A DNA stretch of 14,382 nt from an uncultured Treponema sp. (lineage in GTDB: Bacteria; Spirochaetota; Spirochaetia; Treponematales; Treponemataceae), in NCBI GenBank assembly GCA_937902445.1, contig CALELJ010000102.1:1-14382 (forward strand). The letters are read 5' to 3'. The notes under the pieces were generated by a model. That model saw only the letters and a list, made by a program, of their open reading frames with translations, was not told the DNA's origin and ran no database searches. This document shows positions 6,888-13,542 of this stretch, in pieces. Position 1 is the stretch's first letter, and each line of letters starts with the position of its first letter. A program made the translations under genes and the position numbers.

Positions 6888-8628
6888 AGCGTGTAAGCTT
6901 TCTGTAAACTGTCTTATGAGGAATCTCGCTGTCTTCACCAAGTTCCTTTTTCTTCCATTCAACATATTCAGACCAGTTGCCTTCAAACCAGCGGACTTCT
7001 GAATTGTTTTCGTATGCAAGAATATGTGTACAGATACGGTCAAGGAAGTAGCGGTCATGGCTGATTACCATTACACAGCCTGCAAAACTGTGGATTGCTT
7101 CTTCAAGAGAACGTGTTGTAGCAATATCAAGATCGTTTGTAGGTTCGTCAAGAAGAAGAACATTTCCGGCTTCCTTGAACATCATGCCCATGTTGAGGCG
7201 GTTCTTTTCACCACCGGAAAGCACGCTGATCTTCTTGTTCTGTTCAGCACCGTTGAAGTTGAACCATGAACAGTAGGCATGGGAATTAACTTCGCGGAGC
7301 ATTCCATTTACAGGCTTGCCCTTTTCATCAACTGCACCAAGCTTGATCAAATCAAGACCATCTGAAAGCATTTCATAGACAGTCTTGTTATCATCAAGCT
7401 TGCTTCTCATCTGGTCAACGTAGACGAGCTTTACTGTTTCACCGATCTTGAATGAACCGCTGTCCGGCTTTTCACCATTTGCGTTGTCACCGTAAGCATC
7501 GGCAAGCATCTTGAAAAGTGTTGTCTTACCGGCACCGTTAGGACCGACAATTCCGACAACAGCTCCAGCCGGAACTGCAAAATCAAGGTTTTCAAAAAGA
7601 AGCTTGTCCCCATAGGACTTTGTAAGGCCGTGGGCTTCGATTACGAGGGAACCAAGACGAGGGCCTGCTGGAATTGAAATCTGAGTATCCTTAAGCTGTA
7701 CGCGCTTGTTTTCTTCCGCAAGAAGCTGTTCGTACTTTGTAATGTGTTCCTTGTGCTTTGCCTGGCGTCCCTTTGCACCTGCGTGAATCCATTCCAATTC
7801 TTCCTGCATTTCACGATGGCGCTGGGAAGCCTGCTTTTCTTCAAGAGCCATTCTTTTTTCTTTTGCTTCAAGCCATTCAGTATAGTTACCCTTGAATGGA
7901 TAGCCTTCACCGCGGTCCATTTCAAGAATCCATCCTGCTACATTGTCAAGGAAGTAGCGGTCATGGGTGATGGCAATAATTGTTCCCTTGTAGTCACGAA
8001 GGTGGCGTTCAAGCCATGCGATAGTTTCTGCGTCAAGGTGGTTTGTAGGTTCATCAAGGAGAAGGATGTCTGGCTGCTGTAAAAGGAGGCGGCACAAGGC
8101 AACGCGACGGCGTTCACCACCGGAAAGCACATCTACAACCTGGTCTGCCGGTGGACAACGGAGGGCATCCATGGCAAGCTCAAGATTGGCATCAAGGTTC
8201 CATGCATCTGCAGCATCAAGTTTTTCCTGAAGTTCCGCCTGACGGGCACAAAGCTTGTCGAAGTCTGCATCAGGGTCACCGAATGCTTCGTTCACCTTAT
8301 CGAATTCTGCAAGAAGGTCTGTAATTGGTTTTACGCCTTCCTTAACGATTTCCATAACTGTCTTGCCAGGTTCAAGATAAGGTTCCTGCTCGAGATATCC
8401 CATTGTAAAACCAGGGAGAAGCTGTGTCTCACCTGTATAGTCCGTGTCGCGTCCTGCAAGAATCTTAAAAAGGGAAGATTTACCCGCACCGTTTTCACCG
8501 ATGACACCGATTTTTGCACCGTAGTAATAGGAGATGCTGATGTCCTTCAAAACTACTTTTGTTCCGTATGCTCGCGAAACACGATCCATTGTGTAAATGA
8601 TTTTCTTGTCGTCAACTGTCTTAGCCAT
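6886..8628 (-). CDS. ettA: Energy-dependent translational throttle protein EttA (ABC-F ATPase)
   Basis: The 580-residue protein has two ABC ATPase cassettes without membrane segments. Cassette 1 has Walker A GENGAGKS (44-51), the arm insertion (about 92-140), signature LSGGE (168-172), Walker B with EPTNHLDAETIAWLERHL (from D192) and switch H222. The Lys/Glu-rich P-site tRNA interaction linker spans about 243-320 and ends IPAGPRLG. Cassette 2 has GPNGAGKT (362-369), LSGGE (470-474) and LLLDEPTNDLD (491-501). Sequence and length fit EttA, which binds the ribosomal E site and gates the first peptide bond according to the ADP/ATP ratio. It is slightly longer than the E. coli protein, with extra residues around 425-450 before the second signature. 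The start at 8628 aligns with the family (MAKTV...YTMDRVS). No Shine-Dalgarno sequence is present; a perfect TATAAT ends 7 bases before the ATG. Bulk AAG and CTT/CTC codons suggest high expression. Confidence 0.96.
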   Translation of the reverse strand: MAKTVDDKKIIYTMDRVSRAYGTKVVLKDISISYYYGAKIGVIGENGAGKSSLFKILAGRDTDYTGETQLLPGFTMGYLEQEPYLEPGKTVMEIVKEGVKPITDLLAEFDKVNEAFGDPDADFDKLCARQAELQEKLDAADAWNLDANLELAMDALRCPPADQVVDVLSGGERRRVALCRLLLQQPDILLLDEPTNHLDAETIAWLERHLRDYKGTIIAITHDRYFLDNVAGWILEMDRGEGYPFKGNYTEWLEAKEKRMALEEKQASQRHREMQEELEWIHAGAKGRQAKHKEHITKYEQLLAEENKRVQLKDTQISIPAGPRLGSLVIEAHGLTKSYGDKLLFENLDFAVPAGAVVGIVGPNGAGKTTLFKMLADAYGDNANGEKPDSGSFKIGETVKLVYVDQMRSKLDDNKTVYEMLSDGLDLIKLGAVDEKGKPVNGMLREVNSHAYCSWFNFNGAEQNKKISVLSGGEKNRLNMGMMFKEAGNVLLLDEPTNDLDIATTRSLEEAIHSFAGCVMVISHDRYFLDRICTHILAYENNSEVRWFEGNWSEYVEWKKKELGEDSEIPHKTVYRKLTR

Positions 8629-8635
8629 GCCGGAA

Positions 8636-8664
8636 ATTATACAGGAAAAATCTACTTTTTTAAA
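8636..8664 (-). promoter_or_regulatory. ettA promoter, leaderless-type
   Basis: On the minus strand, TTTAAA (8664 to 8659), a 17-bp spacer and a perfect TATAAT (8641 to 8636) are followed by seven bases (TTCCGGC) and the ATG at 8628. The expected transcription start therefore coincides with the start codon, and no Shine-Dalgarno sequence exists. Confidence 0.6.
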
Positions 8665-8685
8665 GTTATGAATTTGTGCTATACT
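8659..8685 (+). promoter_or_regulatory. Promoter of the radical SAM-methyltransferase operon, leaderless-type
   Basis: TATACT (8680-8685) carries an extended -10 TG at 8677-8678, followed by six bases (GATTCC) and the ATG at 8692. The self-complementary TTTAAA at 8659-8664, which serves the opposite ettA promoter, may also act as the -35 here, with a short 15-bp spacing. No Shine-Dalgarno sequence precedes 8692. Confidence 0.55.
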
Positions 8686-8691
8686 GATTCC

Positions 8692-9609
8692 ATGAAAAAA
8701 ACAGGTCCAGGTTTTTATCCCGAAGAAATAATTTTTTGTCCTACAAGTCTTTGCAATCTAAAGTGTGCCCATTGCTTCGTCGAGCAGAAAAACTCCAGAC
8801 TGAACTCTGACGACGCCCTTGCTTTTCTCGACGACTGTCTGGGCCACCTGTCAGACTTCAAGATCGGATTTTCCGGCGGAGAACCTTTTCTTGCCCTGGA
8901 CTTTGTAAATTCAATCTGCAAAAAAGCCTATGATGCAGGACTCATGTTTGACCGCCTTATGACAAATGGAGTCTGGTGGAACAGCGAGGATGATCTTGCT
9001 GACAAATTGACTTCAGTAAAGGACGCCGGATTTGACGGCAAGATAGGACTTAGCTTCGATGCTTTCCACGGGCAATCAATGGACAGAATCTGCACTTTCA
9101 TAGAAACATGCCACAAAATATTTTCCGACAACAGCTGTGTGGAGATACTGAGTGTAATCGATGCTAAAAATCCGCAAGCTGATTTCGAATGGTTTGAAAA
9201 CCAGATTAAAGAAATAAAAAAACGTCTGGGCCTTGAATGGATCACCTTCTACAGGTTTCCGCAAAGTTTTGTTCCGCCTGAGAACATTGTGTTGGAAGAA
9301 AAAAAATGGTTCACGGAAGACTACTGCCAGGCAACGGGAAATGTTTTCTATGTACACGCCGACGGAAACATCGCTCCATGCTGCGGCTTTGCAAACGAAC
9401 GCCCAGAACTTTTCATCGGAACCATCAAAGACAGTTTTGAAGTTCTAATGAAAAATGCGCAGGCAAACAAAATGGTTGGTATCTGCTATGAAAAAGGACT
9501 GCTTGAAAAAGCAAGGGAACTCCAGAAAGCAAAAATACTCCCAAAGGGGAAATGCGGTGACATGTGCCAGTTATGCTGGTGGATGTGCGGACATGCAGAT
9601 GAAATCTGA
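8692..9609 (+). CDS. Radical SAM protein with Cys-rich C-terminus (SPASM/twitch-like)
   Basis: The 305-residue protein has the canonical radical SAM cluster motif CNLKCAHC (C21, C25, C28), which binds a [4Fe-4S] cluster and S-adenosylmethionine. It also has SGGEP (61-65) and the following strands LMTNGVWW and IGLSFDAFHG. The C-terminal third holds eight further cysteines: C212, CC at 230-231 in the typical VHADGNIAPCCG, C265, and a cluster C288, C292, C295 and C299 near the end. This resembles SPASM or twitch domains that hold auxiliary Fe-S clusters in peptide- or protein-modifying enzymes. The start at 8692 is chosen from the family-like MKKTGPGFYPEEI and the promoter position; an ATG at 8668 lies upstream of the -10 box. 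No precursor-peptide gene is visible nearby. It leads an operon with a methyltransferase 7 bases downstream. Enzyme class is firm; substrate is unknown. Confidence 0.85.
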   Translation: MKKTGPGFYPEEIIFCPTSLCNLKCAHCFVEQKNSRLNSDDALAFLDDCLGHLSDFKIGFSGGEPFLALDFVNSICKKAYDAGLMFDRLMTNGVWWNSEDDLADKLTSVKDAGFDGKIGLSFDAFHGQSMDRICTFIETCHKIFSDNSCVEILSVIDAKNPQADFEWFENQIKEIKKRLGLEWITFYRFPQSFVPPENIVLEEKKWFTEDYCQATGNVFYVHADGNIAPCCGFANERPELFIGTIKDSFEVLMKNAQANKMVGICYEKGLLEKARELQKAKILPKGKCGDMCQLCWWMCGHADEI

Positions 9610-9611
9610 GG
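9608..9611 (+). promoter_or_regulatory. Shine-Dalgarno site of the DNA methyltransferase
   Basis: GAGG overlaps the TGA stop (9607-9609) of the preceding radical SAM gene and lies 5 bases before the ATG at 9617. It decides that start over the in-frame ATGs from 9455 onward, which lie inside the preceding gene. Confidence 0.7.
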
Positions 9612-9616
9612 TTCAT

Positions 9617-10558
9617 ATGGCAGACAAAATTCGTGCAGAAAGAAACAGAACAATCACAATCTCAGAAGAAGAAATTCCCAAACTCGAAAAACTCATTTCT
9701 CCGGTTGAAGAACTGAAAAACAACGGAAGCTATGAAAACAAAATTTTCAATGGTGACATACTTGAAGTCATTTCATTTCTACCTGATGAAATCGCAGACC
9801 TGATCATCATTGACCCTCCATACAATCTTTCCAAAAATTTTGGCGGAAAAAAATTCAACGCCATGAAAGAACAGGATTATGAAGCCTATGTTGATTCCTG
9901 GCTGCCTGAAGTCTGCAAAAAACTTAAACCAAACGGATCCCTTTATCTGTGCGGTGACTGGAAATGTACTTCCGCCCTTCAGCGCAGTCTTGAAAAAAAT
10001 CTTACGATTATGAATCGAATCACATGGCAGCGTGGAAAAGGCCGTGGTGCAAAAAGCAACTGGAAAAACGGAATGGAAGACATATGGTTTGCGGTAAAAA
10101 ATCCTGACGACTATTATTTTGACATTGAGGCAGTAAAACAGAAACGAAAGGTAATAGCACCATATAAAGAAAACGGAAAGCCAAAAGACTGGCAGGAAAC
10201 AGACGATGGAAATTTCCGCCTCACCTATCCTTCAAATTTCTGGGACGACATAAGCATACCTTTCTGGTCCATGCCGGAAAACACAGACCATCCGACACAG
10301 AAACCGGAAAAACTTTATGCAAAACTGATTCTTGCATCATGCTGTGAAAATGGACTTGTCTTCGATCCATTTCTTGGAAGCGGAACTGCCGCAGTCACCG
10401 CAAAAAAACTTGGACGCCGTTACTGTGGAATTGAACTCAGCAGGGAATACTGCCTGTATTCCGCAAAACGACTTCTTCTTGCCGAGGAAAACAAAAACAT
10501 CCAGGGCTACAGCGACGGGGTTTTCTGGGAACGCAATTCTGCGCCTGTAAAAAAATGA
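9617..10558 (+). CDS. Beta-class DNA methyltransferase (probable adenine-N6), no partner nuclease seen
   Basis: The 313-residue protein has the amino-methyltransferase motifs in beta-class order: catalytic DPPYNLSK (motif IV, 66-73), then a putative target-recognition region (about 130-215) including RITWQRGKGRG and YYFDIEAVKQKRK, then HPTQKP (225-230) and the SAM-binding motif FDPFLGSGT (249-257) with GRRYCGIELS. Such enzymes transfer a methyl group to adenine N6 (or cytosine N4) in a specific duplex site. DPPY with the RsrI/MunI-like layout favours adenine, but the recognition sequence cannot be read from the protein. No restriction endonuclease gene is within view, so it looks like an orphan methyltransferase or has a distant partner. 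It starts 7 bases after the radical SAM gene and overlaps the next one by four bases (ATGA), so the three are probably co-transcribed and co-translated. Confidence 0.9.
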   Translation: MADKIRAERNRTITISEEEIPKLEKLISPVEELKNNGSYENKIFNGDILEVISFLPDEIADLIIIDPPYNLSKNFGGKKFNAMKEQDYEAYVDSWLPEVCKKLKPNGSLYLCGDWKCTSALQRSLEKNLTIMNRITWQRGKGRGAKSNWKNGMEDIWFAVKNPDDYYFDIEAVKQKRKVIAPYKENGKPKDWQETDDGNFRLTYPSNFWDDISIPFWSMPENTDHPTQKPEKLYAKLILASCCENGLVFDPFLGSGTAAVTAKKLGRRYCGIELSREYCLYSAKRLLLAEENKNIQGYSDGVFWERNSAPVKK

Positions 10559-11457
10559 GTACACTGACATTAAACCACTGGCTGAAGGAAAAATTCGGCT
10601 GTAAAATTTATAAGATTTCATTAAGCACTGGATGCACCTGTCCAAACCGCGACGGCAGGATTTCTACAGGCGGATGCACTTTCTGTTCCGGCGGAGGTTC
10701 CGGTGAATTCGGACAGTCACAGGGATCAATTGAAGAACAGATGGAAAATGCCATTGAAAATATTTCCTCAAAGCTTCCTAAAGCAACACCGGTGAAATTC
10801 GTTGCCTATTTCCAGTCCTTCACCAACACATACGAAACAAGGGAAACACCCTTTGAAAAACTTTCGGAATTTTTCATAAAGGCCCATTCTGATAAAAGGA
10901 TCACGGCCCTTTCCATTGGAACAAGACCTGACTGCCTTAGTGACCGGATGATTGATTTTCTTTCAGAACTCAACAAGACAAAACCTGTCTGGGTAGAACT
11001 TGGATTGCAGACGATACATGAAAAAACAGCTGAAAAAATCAACCGTGGATATTCCCTTGAAGTTTTTGACAGCGCCTATAAAAAGCTGAAGAAAGCCGGA
11101 CTTACCGTTATCGTCCATACGATTTTATGGCTGCCTGGGGAATCAAAGAAAATGATGAAAGAAACCGCATCTTATCTTGCAGGTCTGTCACCTGCCCCCG
11201 ACGGAATTAAATTCCAGCTGCTTCAGATTTTACGCGGAACAAAGATGGCGGATGAATACAAAACCGATCCATGGCCATTGCCAGACATGGAAGAATATTG
11301 CACTTTCGTCAAGGAACTTGCGGACATCATGCCGGAGACTACTGTACTCCACAGACTTACAGGTGACGGACCAAAATCACTTTTAATAGAACCTGAATGG
11401 TGTGCAAACAAGCGTGCGGTTCTCAATACCATGAAAAAATATTTCAACCTCGACTGA
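10555..11457 (+). CDS. TIGR01212/YhcC-family radical SAM protein
   Basis: The 300-residue protein matches the YhcC/TIGR01212 family in length and motifs. The N-terminal GCTCPNRDGRISTGGCTFC gives an atypically spaced cluster, with C29, C41 and C44 as likely [4Fe-4S] ligands. It is followed by YFQSFTNTY, LSIGTRPDCLSD, WVELGLQTIHEKTAEKINRGY and HTILWLPGES, as in Elp3-like radical SAM folds. The family's reaction is not established; E. coli YhcC is a well-conserved member of unknown function. It starts inside the methyltransferase stop (ATGA) without its own Shine-Dalgarno sequence, indicating translational coupling. It ends 5 bases from the convergent GGDEF gene with no recognisable terminator between them. 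Confidence 0.9.
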   Translation: MSTLTLNHWLKEKFGCKIYKISLSTGCTCPNRDGRISTGGCTFCSGGGSGEFGQSQGSIEEQMENAIENISSKLPKATPVKFVAYFQSFTNTYETRETPFEKLSEFFIKAHSDKRITALSIGTRPDCLSDRMIDFLSELNKTKPVWVELGLQTIHEKTAEKINRGYSLEVFDSAYKKLKKAGLTVIVHTILWLPGESKKMMKETASYLAGLSPAPDGIKFQLLQILRGTKMADEYKTDPWPLPDMEEYCTFVKELADIMPETTVLHRLTGDGPKSLLIEPEWCANKRAVLNTMKKYFNLD

Positions 11458-11462
11458 AGCAA

Positions 11463-13376
11463 TCAGCATCTGTCTTCCTGTTCATGAAATTGACGCTTGG
11501 CAATATACTGCTGCTCGTCGGCAAGCTTCAAAAGTTCATTCAGATCAGAAATACTGCCATCAAATTCCACTGCCCCAAGACTTATGGATATATCAAAAGG
11601 GAAATCATACTTTTCTTTTGCTTCCAGGCACCGCTGTTTGATTTTCTCTTTTATTTCAGGCATTTTTTTCAGCTGCATTCCGCAGGCAACTATGGCAAAT
11701 TCATCGCCGCCCATTCTTCCGACTGTGTCCGTAGACCGGAATGATTTTTTAAGAATTTCAGCTTCCGCCTTGATGGCCTTATCTCCGTACTCATGGCCAT
11801 ATTTATCGTTGATCAATTTAAGATTGTTCATGTCACCATATATGACCACACCACCTTGTCCTGTAGCCAGGGCAATATCTATCTGCTTCTGACCCTGAAT
11901 ATCAAAACCTCTTCTATTTAAGACACCTGTCAGTTCATCAGTTCTGGATGTCTGCTCCAGCTCATATTTTTCCATCTCGAGTTCAATGTTTTTCATGTAC
12001 TGCAAAGTGTACTCATAGGAATTCGACAGAGCGTTGGACAAGGCCTTTGCATATAAATTATAGAAAACAAGGCCTCTTTTTCCGATCGAATACAATAGAT
12101 ACCCGTACTGCTTTTCACCGTAGTATATCGACTGTACGACATAGCGGTCAGAGCCGGATGAAAAAACTTCAGGCGGAACAATATTATCCATCGGATTGAA
12201 ATAATGGTTGCTGTAAAGTGTTCCGCTTCCGTTGTCATAGACATATTCAAGCTTTACTTTTTCCGGCATCGAAAACTTTGTCCACTTTTTATAGAAGATA
12301 GGCTTTTCAAACATGACAACTGCAAAACGGTTTATGTCAACTTCAGATATGGGCTTCTGCATTTTTTTCAGAAAAACTTCAAGCGTATCATTGCACTGAA
12401 TTGAATCAAGCATGTAGTAAATATGCCTGTCATCATAGATTCTTCTTACAAGCATGCTTGCCCCTTCTTTTCTGATGGAATCATTCACCTTGCAGAATTC
12501 ATAACCTGTAGATTCCCTGATTTCAATTTTTGCGGGAATGACTAATTCCTTCTCAACTTTTTTTCCCTGGGAAATTTCATGTGCTGTTTTTGCCGCATAA
12601 AATCCCAGATCATCATTTGACGGATTAATTGAAGACAGTGTCGGTTCAACTGCTGAACTTTCCTCGATGTTGTCAAAGCCAAGGACCTTTACCTGCTCCG
12701 GAACTTTTATTCCGTGCTCCTTGAAAAAAGCCATTGCTCCTAAAGCCATGCTGTCATTGGCCGCAATCAAAGTGTCAAAATCAACGCCGGTGCAGTCTTC
12801 CCCCAGTCGTTCAGTAAGTTCCGTATATGCGGAATCATTTGTAAATCGTCCATGAAATACAATGGATTCATCATATTCCAGCCGGAACTCTGAAAGACAT
12901 TTTTTGTAAGCATTCAATCTTGTAACGGATTCGATGGAACTTGTCCTGCTTGCATCCATGAATGCGATTCTTCTTGAACCTGCTCTATTGATGAGAAAAT
13001 CAAAAACCTGTGAATAGATACGTTCATTGTCAGAAAGAATTGTCCATGAATTTTCCACCGGAAGTTTCTGCGATATGGAAACTATTTTCTTTCCCTTGAA
13101 TTCCGAAAGGATTTCCGCCATTTCTTCCGGCGTGAATGTTGAACAATATATTCCGCTTAAGACAATCACCACATCGATTTCTTTTGTATTTACAAGAGAT
13201 GCTCCAGCCCAGAACTGATATTCGAAACTGCCGTGCTCAAATCTTGGATTGCGTACATTGCAGACAATGAAATCAACATCGTTTTCCTTGCTGTACCTGC
13301 TTATTCCGTCGATGACAAGCTGTGCATATGCGGAGTTAATTTCTTCCGCGAGAACAAGAAATTTCAACTTTCTCAT
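11463..13376 (-). CDS. LacI-type ligand-binding domain fused to GGDEF diguanylate cyclase
   Basis: The 637-residue protein begins directly with a LacI/periplasmic-binding-protein-like sensor (about 4-290). It carries the family signature FDTLIAANDSMALGAMAFFKEHGIKVPEQVKVLGFDN (split here as AANDSMALGAM and VPEQVKVLGFDN) and TLSSINPS. There is no helix-turn-helix and no signal peptide, so it should sense a cytoplasmic ligand, probably a sugar or sugar phosphate. A middle region (about 300-455) is unrecognised, possibly GAF-like. A short helix/coiled coil (about 455-478, Glu/Tyr-rich) leads into the cyclase domain (about 478-630). That domain has RTDELTGVLNRRGF, metal-binding D515 in YGDMNNLK, an intact GGDEF active site (556-560) and an I-site RSTD (547-550) five residues before it. 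It should make c-di-GMP under product inhibition. It diverges from gapA. There is no Shine-Dalgarno sequence before 13376; TAAAAT ends 7 bases upstream. Confidence 0.93.
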   Translation of the reverse strand: MRKLKFLVLAEEINSAYAQLVIDGISRYSKENDVDFIVCNVRNPRFEHGSFEYQFWAGASLVNTKEIDVVIVLSGIYCSTFTPEEMAEILSEFKGKKIVSISQKLPVENSWTILSDNERIYSQVFDFLINRAGSRRIAFMDASRTSSIESVTRLNAYKKCLSEFRLEYDESIVFHGRFTNDSAYTELTERLGEDCTGVDFDTLIAANDSMALGAMAFFKEHGIKVPEQVKVLGFDNIEESSAVEPTLSSINPSNDDLGFYAAKTAHEISQGKKVEKELVIPAKIEIRESTGYEFCKVNDSIRKEGASMLVRRIYDDRHIYYMLDSIQCNDTLEVFLKKMQKPISEVDINRFAVVMFEKPIFYKKWTKFSMPEKVKLEYVYDNGSGTLYSNHYFNPMDNIVPPEVFSSGSDRYVVQSIYYGEKQYGYLLYSIGKRGLVFYNLYAKALSNALSNSYEYTLQYMKNIELEMEKYELEQTSRTDELTGVLNRRGFDIQGQKQIDIALATGQGGVVIYGDMNNLKLINDKYGHEYGDKAIKAEAEILKKSFRSTDTVGRMGGDEFAIVACGMQLKKMPEIKEKIKQRCLEAKEKYDFPFDISISLGAVEFDGSISDLNELLKLADEQQYIAKRQFHEQEDRC

Positions 13377-13383
13377 GGGAAAA

Positions 13384-13411
13384 ATTTTAATGCAATTTCA
13401 CCAGAATTCAA
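13384..13411 (-). promoter_or_regulatory. GGDEF gene promoter, leaderless-type
   Basis: On the minus strand TTGAAT (13411 to 13406), a 16-bp spacer and TAAAAT (13389 to 13384) are followed by seven bases (TTTTCCC) and the ATG at 13376. This again places the expected transcript start at the start codon, with no Shine-Dalgarno sequence. Confidence 0.55.
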
Positions 13412-13423
13412 TTTACTGCAACA

Positions 13424-13447
13424 TTATCAATAACCAATCGTTATCAA
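13424..13447. repeat. Paired TTATCAA sites, possible operator between the GGDEF gene and gapA
   Basis: TTATCAA occurs at 13424-13430 and 13441-13447, 17 bases apart start to start, each followed by a short stretch then ACCA. Nested between them ATAAC (13430-13434) and GTTAT (13440-13444) form a 5-bp inverted repeat with a 5-base centre. It lies between the -35 boxes of the two divergent promoters, a position suited to a shared regulator. The regulator is unknown, and chance in AT-rich DNA is possible. Confidence 0.3.
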
Positions 13448-13472
13448 ACCATCCAATTCTGAAGCTGTTCAA

Positions 13473-13501
13473 TTGACATTATATTTTAATAAGAATAAAA
13501 T
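13473..13501 (+). promoter_or_regulatory. gapA promoter, near-consensus sigma-70 type
   Basis: A perfect -35 TTGACA (13473-13478), a 17-bp spacer and -10 TAAAAT (13496-13501, five of six consensus) predict transcription from about 13508 and a leader of about 35 bases. This is the strongest promoter in the window and fits an abundant glycolytic enzyme. Confidence 0.85.
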
Positions 13502-13529
13502 ACCATCGAAACGAATAAAAATTTTATTC

Positions 13530-13535
13530 AAGGAG
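13530..13535 (+). promoter_or_regulatory. Shine-Dalgarno site of gapA
   Basis: AAGGAG lies 7 bases before the ATG at 13543, a full-strength site that fixes the start. Confidence 0.9.
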
Positions 13536-13542
13536 AATAATT

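Noticed and set aside
9455..9616. N-terminal extension of the DNA methyltransferase (about 54 extra codons)
   Set aside because: It lies inside the radical SAM gene, has no family similarity, and the Shine-Dalgarno site plus the MADKIRAER start fit 9617.
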